In this document: positions 1-11,527 of the stretch, piece by piece
Numbering within the stretch: position 1 is the stretch's first letter
How the letters are laid out: every line of letters starts with the position of its first letter
The notes under the pieces: model-generated
Seen by the model: the letters and a program-made list of their open reading frames with translations, nothing else
Told to the model about the DNA's origin: nothing
Databases searched by the model: none
Made by a program: the position numbers and the translations under genes
Assembly: GCA_009801015.1 (NCBI GenBank)
Contig: VHZZ01000054.1
Coordinates: 83,789-139,069 of the forward strand
DNA from: Silene noctiflora
Taxonomy: Eukaryota > Streptophyta > Magnoliopsida > Caryophyllales > Caryophyllaceae
Direction of reading: 5' to 3'
DNA length: 55,281 bases

Positions 1-135
1 TACGATAAAAAATAATGAGAGGAGTGTTAATTTTGTTTTAAAAATATAATGTATATATGTATTGAATAATTAATGTCAAATATTTTTGCATCGATCTGTA
101 AAAAATAATACTCCGTATATAAGTTTTCTTAACTG

Positions 136-345
136 AATTTATAAAATCTGAACTTATAGGATCTGAACTGAACTTATAAAATCTGAACTGAACTGAACTT
201 ATAGAATCTGAACTGAACTTAACTTACTGAACTTAACTTATAGGATTTGAACTGATCTGAATTTATAGGATTTAAATTAAACTGAATTTTTAGGATCTGA
301 ACTGAACTGAACTTATAGGATCTGAAGTGAATTTAAATTAAGTGA
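136..345. repeat. GAACTGAACTTATAGGATCT-type tandem repeat
   Basis: Short degenerate tandem array built from units such as CTGAACTGAACTTATAGGAT. Similar GAACT/TTAAC-rich sequence recurs at about 21555-21690, so this is probably a dispersed repeat family of this genome. The flanks (1-135 and 346-589) are AT-rich and show no gene. Confidence 0.8.
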
Positions 346-589
346 CTTCAAGTCCAAAATAACAGGGTCTTAGTCTTGTCTTATCAACCTTACTTCGAAA
401 ACAAATCCCCCTATACGTGGTGCTAATATTCCACTTTAAAATTGAGAGGGTAAGATTCCAACCCGTGATTTTCGGTCACACTAGTTCTGATACCGTGTCA
501 AAAAAGCATCTCAATCAAAAGTTTGAACTGATGATTGAAGTCTCAATATCGATTTTATACTTTAACATTACCCTAAGCAATTTGTAAGT

Positions 590-820
590 CTCTCTTAAAG
601 ACGGGTCATTTTCGTCTTAAAGTTTAAGACGGGAGAAATGTGAGACCATTTAGGGTCAATATGACTATTTTTTAATAAAAAAATTACTGGAATAACAATT
701 TTTAACAATAACAAGAGTTACATCATTTTTTCGTTAAATGATCACCTTCTATCAACAAAATGACGATATTTATGATTTATCCCGTCTTAAACCTTAAAAC
801 GGACTGGTCCATCTTGAGAG
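590..820. mobile_element. Candidate MITE with about 43 bp imperfect inverted termini
   Basis: The left end (CTCTCTTAAAGACGGGTCAT, then GTTTAAGACGGG) pairs imperfectly with the reverse complement of the right end (CTCTCAAGATGGACCAGTCC, then GTTTAAGACGGG). The roughly 140 bp interior is AT-rich and non-coding. No clean target-site duplication is visible, so the superfamily is open. It lies just upstream of the LARP1 promoter. Confidence 0.55.
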
Positions 821-1553
821 TTGGTGCTAAAAAACATGTTACCAAGTACCAACTGTGAGTGAGTAACTCAGTAACTGACAGTAAACATTTACCTCACCCA
901 GTAGTCCTAAAAAACCCTAATCCAACCTCAAAACCCTCTTTTCCTCTCTCTATCTCTTCTATTCCCTAGAAAATCTCTCTATCTTTACCGTTATTCTTGG
1001 TGGTTCTGATTGTTTCACTGTAATATCAACTTAAACCCTCATTTTATGCTTCTGTTCTTGATCAAATTTATCTCATTTTTCATCAAACTTTGCACATTTT
1101 TTCCCCTTTTTTCATCTTTTTGTACTGTTTCTTGAACTAGGTTGTTGTTTGTTAATTTCCCCAATTTCTTTTCTTTAGTTCAATTTTTATGTTATTTAGG
1201 TTTCTTTGATCTTTTTTGAAGTGGGTTTTTGTTTAATTTCCCCAATTTCCTTTAGTTCAATTTTTATGTTTTTTTGGGTTTCTTTAATCCTTTTTTGAAT
1301 TGGGTTTTTGTTTGATTTTCCAAAGTTTTCATCTTTTTGGTTAATTTAGCTTATGAAATAATGTGTTTTTAATCAAATTTGGGTTGATTTTTTTACTTTA
1401 TTTTTACCTTGTTGTATGATTTGTTGTAGTGGGTTAATAATTTCAATCAAATTGTTGAAAAATTGTGATTTTTGGTTAAGGTTTTGTGTTAAAAAGTGTT
1501 GATTTTGTTAAGTTTTGTTTAAGTGTAAGTGGTAATTGTATTGGTGTGGAGTT
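821..1553 (+). promoter_or_regulatory. LARP1 promoter and 5' leader
   Basis: This stretch precedes the LARP1 start codon. Around 890-970 it changes to CT-rich sequence with AACCCTAA-like blocks and runs such as CTCTTTTCCTCTCTCTATCT, typical of a plant core promoter or early leader. The rest to 1553 is T-rich and may include an unrecognised leader intron. No confident TATA box was found and the transcription start is unknown. Confidence 0.5.
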
Positions 1554-4500
1554 ATGAGAATGGCAGAAAGTGAGAGTGGGGATGGTGGTAGAAAGAAGGT
1601 GAATGAGAGTGAGAGTGGACCCAATTCACCATGGAGGAGACCTGTTGTTAAGGATGTTGATCCACCTGTAACGGCGGCTGAAGGTTGGCCTGCTTTATCC
1701 GGTGCTCAACGGTCTATTAATCCGGAAACATCGAAGGCAATGCCTTCGGTGGCTGGGAATTCTGATGTTCAAAACATTTCTGGCATTGGCCAGGTTGGTG
1801 AGGTTTAGTTTACCAATGGAGTGTTTGCTTTGGTTTGATTATGTGCTGTTTTTCGCTGCTTGGTTACGTTATGATGATGTTAATTGCGTATTTGTTATGA
1901 AGTCTTTTGTTTCTTTGTGTTTGAATGATGGTTATATGTTTAGATATGGGAATGTATGTTGTGTGTATGGTGTTCTTGGTTGCCCAGTTGTGTGTTTCAA
2001 CAGTCAACATTTTGAGGGATTCTTTTGGTGATCTTTGTGCAAAGACCGTCTAAATCATCGACAATTAGGAAAAAGGCTTCTATGAAACAAGCTTGGTTAA
2101 CTGTTTTGATGTTGATATTCTGTTGCTACTGATCTCTTGCCATGGATGCCTTGGGGTTTTGGTGGCTAAGTTTCATCATAAAACTGTGGTTCTGGTCATT
2201 GATTTCGCCTTACTGGCAGGCATTTAATTGTGAATCAAATTTGGACATTCGACTAAGAGAAGCGTGCTCTTGTTGTACACTATACAGTCTCTAATTTTTC
2301 AGTGACATTTGAGTTGGTCATGTCATAAGAAAACTAGTTGATTGAACTTCTTTAAAAGCAATCGGTTTGCAAGGGTCTGCAGACCCACACATTCCCCTGT
2401 TCTTTTCGTTTATAAGATCAGTAACTGTTAAAACTGTAATACTCCGTAGTGGTTTATCATTTTGTGTGGAAAGAAATTGGAGAAGTTTGATGTCCGTCCC
2501 AGGGACAGGCAGTTGTTTGTACGTGTGTTTGCGTTGCGTGTTTGAACTATACTTGAAAGATAAAATGATCCAAAATTCCATCATCCCTCATCCATAGCTA
2601 TTAGCTACGTACTCCTTACTTCTATCATCCTATTTTATATTGTGCTCATTTGACTTTGATGGTCAACCAATGTTGCGTTTGACCGTTCATTTCTTGAAAT
2701 ATATCTAGAGATACATGTCTAATCTGTTGTGTTTAATATGTCAAAACAAATATTTTCATATCCCAATTCGAACAAGTTTTAGGTATTGTATATTATGAAA
2801 TATGTTGTACAAAGTTGGCATTGTTTGACCACCTAAGTCCTATGCGGACAACTAACTGAGATAAACGAGGTAGTGTTGAATTTATTCTTAGTAGATAAAA
2901 ATAGCAGCTACTTGTTGGCTTGTTGCCACTTCTTTAATATTTATTATTGTATGCTTTTAATTTTTACTTTTACTCTGAAGGGTGTATCTGGACAGCAAAA
3001 AGGTTCAAATTCTTCACACAAGCATGGTCAAAATCGTCACCACAAAGGTGGTCCAAAGCGCAACTCTAATACTGTGCCACCTTTCCCTGGTCACCATGTA
3101 CCATATTATCAGCCAATACTGCCACCTGGCTTACCCCCCATGGTTTCTCCAGTTCCAATTCCCGGAGGATATGGCTATCAGCAGTTTCCACCTCCTTTCC
3201 CTGTTGCCGAAAATCAAATGCCCAAGGTGGGCAGTGAAACTCCAGTACAAGGTTTTACTCCACCTATTAACAACCCTGATGCCCCTCGAAGTGCTTATCC
3301 ATCACCACGTGGAGATAACATTAGTGGACCTAGCCTCGCGCACATAAGACAGAATGTTCCTGAAGCTGGTGGTCGTCCATATACTTCATGGCATTATCCA
3401 AGAGTTCTTGCTCATAGAGACGGCATGATGCAGCCAGCTATGATGAGAGCTTATCCACCGCCTCCATTTTTTGGACCAGCTCCAGCATTTGTAAGCGGAC
3501 CAGGCTTCCCCGGTAACGCGTTGGCTTACTTTTCAAAAGTTCTATTCACTTCAATCCCTTTTTATTATCATTCCAATACTTTGAAGTACCATTTCTTTTT
3601 CCATGTTATATTTCTTTTTACATTATTCTCATTTTACCGGTCATCAACAGTTTTATGTCTTGATTTATATCCGGCCCCAGATCAATTTGGGATTCAGGTT
3701 TTGCTATTGTTGTTTTTGTTGTCTTGGGTTGTGTTCAACACTTGCTTTTGACATAGTGTTTTCTATCTCTTATATATCTATCTGACATTATTTTCCAGAC
3801 TTCTTTGGTTCATGTTACCAGCATTTCAGTTTTTATGTGGTATTGTTTAGTATGCAATAATGTTATGGGTCACTCATCATCTTTAGCTAAATGTCACAGG
3901 TGGTGCGCCGATGTATTATATTGCTGCTCCACCTCCGGGTGCTATTAGGGGACCTTTCCCACCGCACTTTGCTCCTCATCTGCCAAATCCTGTGGCCACC
4001 GTATTGTCTCCAGAGACTCTAGCTTTGAGGGCGGACATAGTGAAGCAAATTGAGTACTATTTCAGGTGAGTCAATTTGGTTATTTTTCCTGGTCAAGAGT
4101 AAAAAGAAGTCTGTTATTTTCCTGACATTGCCGATGTATTCACTTACGCGTTTTTTTCACTTATACATTTATCAACTATCTTGGCATACTTAACACTTAA
4201 TCTGTCAGACTATCAGTGTTGCGCACATACGCTTACTTACCTGAACCAGTTTCAAAGATTAATACGGAGTATATTGGAATGGTCACATAATCAGAAGATG
4301 ATAGAACTGAATGAGATGTCCAACTATTGGTACATTGTAAACTTTTTTTCAAAGATACCTAACTTAACAAGGAAATAGTGAGGGTATTTCGAGCATGGTG
4401 AAAAGTTTAAAGAACAAAGACGACCCTTGTATTTTAGAAGGTGTTACAAGCGATAATCATTAACTGATATATCTTCTTGAAATGAAAAAAAGGGCTAGCT

Positions 4501-7500
4501 CGGCCCTTTTATATTAGAAGGTGGTATTTCTAGTTAAGTCTCTTTCAATTGCATCGCTTCTATATGGAATAATCTGGCAATTACCATAAATTTAGTGGCC
4601 CATATTGTACAACTGAAATTTCATCTTATCTTAAGTTGTTTTGTGCCTTGGCAGCGATGAGAATCTGCGGAAGGACAAGTACTTGATATCTCTTATGGAT
4701 GATCAAGGATGGGTTCCAGTATCCGATATTGCTGATTTTAATAGGGTACTGTACTCTGGATTGTGTAAACGAAATGTTAACCTTTTATGTGCCTTTTAAA
4801 TTTATGCATGTTCATATTGTATAATTGACTCTGGTTGGCCTATTCCAAATTTCTGGCATTAAATTTCCGTTTGTGCATGTTGTTTTCACTTTTCAGGTTA
4901 AGAGAATGAGTACAGATATACCATTTATTCTAGATGCACTTCAGGATTCTACTACTGTTGAAGTTTGGGTCAGTATTTTTTTTTTTTTTTTTTTTTTTGT
5001 AGTTTTGGAAGCTTGAAGAAAATAATTTTTAATGGTGTTCATATTTCCGGGCTTATTCATAATTGTTTTTTAATGGTAATTTTGCTTCCTACCCCTCCAT
5101 CTCCTCTCACGTAGATAAATTTGAAACAGGGTGACAAGCTGAGGAACCATGATAGTTGGTCGAAGTATGTCACTGCTGCTGTGGAGCATGCCGCTTCTGA
5201 AGAAGTTACGAGTAAAGCTCGTGATAATGTACAGGATGAGATAACGGCAGCTACCCCCGTTTCATCAAGCAATGATAAAGTAGCACATGTGTTCCTCAAG
5301 GGAGATTGTCTTGAGGGTGAAACTAATACCAGTGTTAGTATCGTCCGTGAGAATGCTTGTCGTGACAGTGATAGACAATCTCCGGTCAACGAACATGCAG
5401 ACTCTCATGTGAAACCAACTTTCCGGCAAAGTGGAGATCAAACAGTCTCTAATGCAAGAAAGAGCATTCCTGCTGACAAGATAAGCAAGAAAACTGAACC
5501 CAGAAGAGGTCTTTTACATCGAAAGCTCACTGAGGCAAAATCTGATACAATTGCAACGGTCGATGACCTTTCTACTGATTTTTCTGGAAGTTTTATGCTT
5601 GATGAAGAGCTGGAAATACAACAGAAAATCGATAAGAAGAATACTCATAGTTCATCTGGAAGGTACCATTTCGTTTGTGTATCCATTACTGTATTGTTCT
5701 TCATCTCGACTTCTTAAGTCTTGTAGCCATTGTAGCTCTGCTATGAATCTGCATGTTATAAGTTTTGTGAATTACGTGGGCGTCAGATCGATCTACTTTC
5801 AAAATTTTCTTTTCATGACTCGCTAGGTATTCTTCTTCGTTCTGCATCGTGATGTAGTATAGCAAAGGACTTACGTTGTGCTTCGTTTTATTGTGAATTA
5901 ATACTCTGCCCACATCATTCTTAACCCAACCTTCCATTTTGAGTCATCTGGAAACATGTGTGTTAATAGGATAAATCTATTTACTTCTGACCCCCCCAAA
6001 CTCTGCTGTTTGTGGGATCCCTGGAGGCATTCAGGTAATGTTGTTGCAATTTTATGATTGTCGTGGGCCATCACAAATCTCCTAAGCCATGTAGTCCAAC
6101 CCCTGTGTCGATTAGTTTCGCCGATGCTGAAATTCTTCATTCTTCTTAAGAAGGATAGATCTGTTAATTGGTATTTCAACCAGCTAGAACAAAAGAATGA
6201 GCCAATTGTATCCTATCATTTCTGAAAGTCAGTCCATATTCGTTTACGCAGTGATGCTTTTATATATGTAGTATCTATTGAAGCATTTTGACTTGCTCTT
6301 ACACATCTATCTGTGGATTTAATGCTTAAAGGAATGAGGATGAAGATGATGAGATACTGATCAATGATCATGATGTGGAGAGACTTGTAATTGTCACCCA
6401 GGTATACTTCGTTTTAACCGTTCTCTTACCCCGCTTTTTGCGGGAGCCATTGAGGCACAGGAGTAATGTTGTTTTGCCTAGGAGTCTGGTAATTGTGTTT
6501 GATGGAAGTCTTGTTTATTCAGATTCTAAACTGACATCAAGCTGAGTGAAATTTACGAAGTATTATCTTACGACTTAAGGTCTGAAAATTGATTTGTCTT
6601 AATTGTGCAGAATAGCAGTGTCGTTGGAGGTGGAACGAAAGTTCCAGAAACAAAAATCATGACGAAGGAGTTGGCTTCTACAATCAATGATGGACTTTTC
6701 TATTTAGAACAGGTTTTATTTTTGTAATTGTTTTTAGTATGTTATGCATATGGTTAATTTGCTCCGTAAATTCTCTCGAAAATTTCAAACCCAAAGGTCT
6801 GGTGCATTTGCAGAAGGCACACAAATTGACAAGTGCGATTTCAAGTCTCTCATACTTTATTTTCATTCTCTTGTTTAATAAGCATTGGCAACTGTTCTGT
6901 GAGTCTGTGAGGGTCTGTGTAAATCACTGTCCCTGTGATACCAAACGAGCCGTTTAAGGCAACAGTAGCTGCATTGTGCGAGATTAGTCCGCAAAAGCCA
7001 ATACTGCAACCGTGACAAGAACCAAAAATTTGTGCTATGCCTCTTGTTGTTGTCTCACTCTTCTGCAGCAACATATTGTCCTAGTTTATGCTATAACCCC
7101 ACATTCGTCTCCTACACCCAACCCTTGGAAAAAGTCAACAGTGAATGATGGTAAAATTTGAATTCAGTGTGAGGTATTGTGAGTATGAAAAGGCAACACT
7201 GAATGATGGATGGCTTGTATAATTTCGCTGCTTCAATTTTGATTTTCTGCATCCCCTTCTGTTTGACACCTGTGAAAAATACTTTATCGTGTTCAATATG
7301 TCGCTCTACACTGTCAGGAACTCAAAGCAAAAAGATCTCACCATAGGAAGATCAATTTCAACGCCGGGAACAAAGATGGGAGTGCTAGATCACCTAAGAC
7401 TTCTACAACTACATTAAATACTAAGTTAAATGAAACGTCTCATAAAGGAAATGCTTGCGGTGAGTCTGGGGATTCAAGCAATAGAAAGAATCAATACAAA

Positions 7501-9544
7501 GGTCCTACTAAGAACCAGTCTATGCACAAGCAACGCTTTTTTTCGAATAATTTCAGGCATCATGGAGGTGGTAAGAATTCATTTGGAGTAGTATCGGAGA
7601 GTCCTCCAAGCAACTCAGTTGGGTTTTTCTTCAGTTCTACACCACCAGAAAATCAAGGGTATGTCTGGGTTACTTGGTGATTAATAGCTCTCACTGTTTG
7701 CGAGTCTTTTATTCAGGTTGGAATATAGTAAATACTCCGTATTATATACGGTATATAACTTATGTTCCACAACCTGTGACATTATTAGCTTTCTGCGACT
7801 AGCGTAATTTTGTTTGTAAACTTTGTTAACTATTTATCATGTTTTGCTTCCATATTTCTTTTTCTATTTTGTACTTTGTTTCTAAATTTTGGCGCTCTGA
7901 TCATGACAGCCTCAGATCTTCTATATTGAGCTCTTCTCCTCATGGAAATGTTGCGAGCAGTAGCCCTCCTGTAGGCTCCCTGCCAAAGCCCTTTCCTCCA
8001 TTTCGTCATCCAAGTCACCAATTGCTCGAAGAAAACGGCTTCAAACAACAAAAGTAAGACGTTCTAGTGCAAATATTTTTTATTTTTGGCCCACAATTGT
8101 TGTTGTTTTGATAAAATATTACTACCGCCATACTAATATATTGTCCTTTGACTTCGATGATCACCTTTGTCAAATACGACTATTAATGTTTCCATTATAT
8201 GTAGTGATTCAATGTAAATGTGTCATGTTCATTTATCATTTTTAGGAAGTTGTAACCATTGTACGTTGTGAGAAAGTGATATGAATCAGAAAGTATAGGT
8301 CAAAGTCAACTTTGCTTACCAAAAATGTTTGATTTTGTTTACTGTCTGTGGCATTTAGGTCAATGTACTGAATAGTTCATTTTACGGTTGCTATTCCCTA
8401 GGTACAAGAAGTATCACAAGCGGTGCCTCAGTGACCGAAATAAGCTAGGAATTGGTTTGAGTGAGGTGAGAAATGGCTACATACTTATACTTCTCAAGTC
8501 AGTGTGCTTATGCCTTTGGCATTTGGTGATTTTAATTATGTCAAATTTACGAGTTTCACTTGCTTGCCTGCAGGAAATGAATACTCTCTATCGATTCTGG
8601 TCATATTTTCTCAGAGACGCGTTTGTTCCTGTTATGTATAAGGAGTTTAAGGACCTAGCTTTGGAGGATGCAACTTCTAATTACTATTATGGACTGGAAT
8701 GTTTATTCAGGTTCTATAGGTGATTACCTTATCCAATTTTTTTTTTTTTTTCGTACTTCATCTGACCCATTTTTTTTCACCTTACACAAGCGGAAGGCTG
8801 CGTACATCCGACCCCCCCTTACCCCGCAATTTGCGGGAGCCATTGAGGCACTGGGGTAATGTTGTTGCTGTTGTTGTTGTTGTTGTTTCGTACTTCATCA
8901 ATCTTTTCTTTATTTGAAACCGCTAAAATGGGTTATTTTAGCTCTAGTTACGTGATTGTAATACTGGGATACGGGATACGCATGAATTATCATGACTGAT
9001 CTTTTTCCCCTGCAGCTATGGCTTAGAGAAGGATTTCAGAGATGACCTATACATGGATTTTGAACAGCTTGCTCTCGACTTTTACAAGAAAGGCAATCTT
9101 TACGGCCTTGAAAAATATTGGTAGGTCTTGGATCTATGCAAACTTCGATATGCTTATCTGAATGTATCATGTAGCCCCCTTTCTATATTTTTTCAACATT
9201 TTACCTGTCATTGACGGGTTCAAATAATGATTCATGTTTACGGACCTCATACTGCCGTTACTTTTTTGAGGTTAAGGCTCTATTGTTGTTGTAGTTGTAT
9301 CAAATCTGAGACGTAAAGGTATGTAAGCCTCTTCTTAAATCATAATGACAGGAATCTTACTAATGTTGCATTTGGCAGGGCATTCCACCATTACCGGGAA
9401 GCACGTGATCATAAAGCACCCTTGCAGAAAAATTCAGAGTTGGAGAAGCTGCTGAAAGAGAAGTTTCGTAGTTTAGATGATTTTCAACGTGCCAGAAAGT
9501 CGTCTGGGGCAGTGGCTGAAACCTCACCTTTAGTACCAAAGTAA
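1554..9544 (+). CDS. LARP1: La-related protein 1 (LARP1)
   Basis: Cytoplasmic RNA-binding protein. The family controls stability and translation of 5'-TOP mRNAs and, in plants, heat-induced mRNA decay with XRN4. Exons: 1554-1793, 2981-3512, 3900-4065, 4655-4745, 4897-4968, 5130-5662, 6332-6401, 6611-6712, 7318-7658, 7910-8053, 8402-8465, 8574-8719, 9016-9120, 9379-9544, giving 923 aa. The order is: Ser-rich N-terminus; Pro/Gly-rich low-complexity region (about 80-290); La motif (about 295-385) with [17 protein letters not shown] from 307 and the usual Tyr/Phe/Asp residues; acidic linker; motif [14 protein letters not shown]-terminal DM15 region (about 764-880) with [19 protein letters not shown] and [17 protein letters not shown]. 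The start is ATG 1554, with a second in-frame ATG at 1560. Exon 2 could instead begin at 2996, which is also in frame. SINE pieces lie in several introns. Seen directly: domains and splice phases. Function comes from the family. Confidence 0.93.
5985..6050 (+). mobile_element. SINE 3'-end fragment (intron of LARP1)
   Basis: Contains GACCCCCCCAAACTCTGCTG, then GTGGGATCCCTGGAGGCATTCAGGTAATGTTGTTG split over the fragment. It matches the layout of the better-preserved copy at 8763-8885: a C-run, a small G/C hairpin, GAGGCA, GGTAATGTTGTTG. The 5' part is not recognisable. Confidence 0.5.
6424..6476 (+). mobile_element. SINE 3'-end fragment (intron of LARP1)
   Basis: Carries CTTACCCCGCTTTTTGCGGG, then AGCCATTGAGGCACAGGAGT and AATGTTGTT. 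This is nearly the same as the SINE tail at 8815-8875. Target duplications were not found. Confidence 0.65.
8763..8885 (+). mobile_element. 5'-truncated SINE with perfect 14 bp target duplication
   Basis: The insertion is flanked by identical copies of TTTCGTACTTCATC at 8749-8762 and 8886-8899. Inside are GGCTGCGTACATCCGACCCC, the hairpin CCCCGCAATTTGCGGG, GAGCCATTGAGGCACTGGGG and a (TTG)n tail. This resembles the Au-type SINE 3' half. The tRNA-like 5' head with Pol III boxes is missing, as expected after incomplete reverse transcription. It lies in the LARP1 intron between the exons ending at 8719 and starting at 9016. Confidence 0.8.
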
Positions 9545-11527
9545 TTGATCGAGAATCCAATTTTGAGAACCATTGTCTAACATCTTTAGACGAAACCATA
9601 CCGAGCTCGCAAGCAAATCGATTTCTCACATAGAAATGAGTCCATGGGTTTTGTATATTTTTAGCTCTATTTTTTGTTTAGTTAGTTAGAGTTGTCGAAG
9701 TGTAACATTACTCTTTTTACCCCCGAGTTGCGTGAGAACTCGTTGAGGCATCCCGGTCCTTTTGGGTCGACTCCTACCATGGAATACTCTGTAAATAGAA
9801 CCGGAAAACAAATAAACAGAAAGCACCAAAAAAAAATAAAAAATTTTAAAAATTGACTGAACAAGGAAATTTTTTTGTTCTTGCAATTTTGCACATTGGT
9901 ATTTAATTGTTAATAGGTCAATTTTGTCCGTCTTAAGGGAGACTTATTGGGCTCCGCAAATGTCATTGCTAGTGTCCGTCTGGTTGAATGTAGGAACATG
10001 TTTTAAAAGTGTACTCATAATTTTCGATTTCATCGCAAAATTCTCTATTCAAATAAACCCATTAGGGAAAGGGATACTTCTGCCTTGAGGCAATACATGT
10101 TAATTTTTGCATGTTCTTATGAGTTTCTTGGTTAATAATATAAAACTTGTGAAAGATATCTACAATATCTATGTTTTATATGATAAAAAGTATTTTGTTC
10201 ACGTAAATATTGGCTAAAAGAATGCTAAAGGAATAGGTGATCTTAAAAGTTTTTCCGCCAAAATGCACCTTTCTCAAATAAGGAAACTAAGATAATTAAG
10301 TGCATTTACAAAATAAGGAAACTAATGATTACAATTTATTTCATTTAATTATTATCATTTCATTAAAATTAATCTTTTCATCGAATTATATTATTTTCAT
10401 TAAATTCTAAACTATAATATTTTAATTAATATAAAACTATAAATTACTAATTATAAGTTATTAGTTTTATGTCGAAAAGATTTGAGAAAAATTTATAAAT
10501 TAAATCTGAATAAAAATATTTTCATTAAAATACGTTTAAGCTCATGACTCAATTTTGGTTAATTTTCAGTTCCAACTTTTTTTTTTGTTAAAACAAAAAA
10601 TTGTGACCAATTATGAGCTACGAATTTTATAGAAGATTTTATAAAAATAAAAAACTCTACATACAGGTGTGTACTGCACGGGGTCAAACTAATAAACTTA
10701 AAATTGACTTAAATAAACTTAAAATTGACTTAAAATGGCTGACGGTCCTGAAAAAATCGGCTATTCGCGTCGAAATTGGTTCATGTTGAGAGTTGACTGT
10801 TGAGTCATCTTAAGGTTCATGTTTCTAAAAGTCAAGTCCACTAATTTCTAAATGCAGTCATCAGTCCGAGTCTAAGGGAATTTTCATGTCCAAATCATTC
10901 CCAAACAGTCATTTACAGGTTGGGTTACTCAGTTTGGGTTTATAGACGAATTTGAGTCGGACGCTGGCTTCAGGTCAAGCCTCCCTACGAGTCGGGTCAC
11001 CAATGACACTTACGACATCCTGGGTGCAACCATATAGACACCGGCTCAGCGTTCAACCCTTGCCAAGTTATTAATCGACAGGAAAAAGAATTGTCTAGCA
11101 GTTTTACGAAACTATGCACGATATAGCATAGGCAGACAATACAGCGTAGGCACACGTAGCACGTGGATCATTTGACACCAAACCAAAGAGTTCAGATGAA
11201 CAATTAACTGCCCAAGTAGCTTATTAATACTACCAGTGACAGAAAATTATATTATCCTTAAGCAGGTACACATACTGCCGGAAAAGCAGGACAGACCAAC
11301 GCAACAGTTGCAAAACCTAGGATAACCTACAGTTCTGATAGTTCTACGCCTACAGCCATTATTGCAAAAGAGGCATAGGCGTCCACACGCGAGTGTCAAA
11401 AGTGTCAAATCACATCGACAAACATTCAGGAAACAAAACTAGTCAAGGAAGTTACTACGGTAGTCTGGCCAAACAAGACCGGCCCAATATTTACACAAAG
11501 GCACCAGCACAGAGTGACAGTTTTCTT
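9545..11527. other. Convergent intergenic region with LARP1 and AGO4 3' UTRs
   Basis: The LARP1 3' UTR probably ends near 9800-9850 in A-rich sequence. Within it, about 9715-9765 (ACCCCCGAGTTGCGTGAGAA followed by GAGGCATCCCGG) looks like another decayed SINE tail. From 10190 to 10660 the DNA is very AT-rich, and at 10688-10731 a 20 bp unit containing AATAAACTTAAAATTGACTT occurs twice. The part next to 11527 should contain the AGO4 3' UTR. No ORF of interest was seen. Confidence 0.5.

Noticed and set aside
2610..2870. Possible Stowaway-like MITE in LARP1 intron 1
   Set aside because: Only a weak likeness between TACTCCTTACTTCTATCATC and the inverted CACTACCTCGTTTATCTCAG; too diverged to support ends or a duplication.
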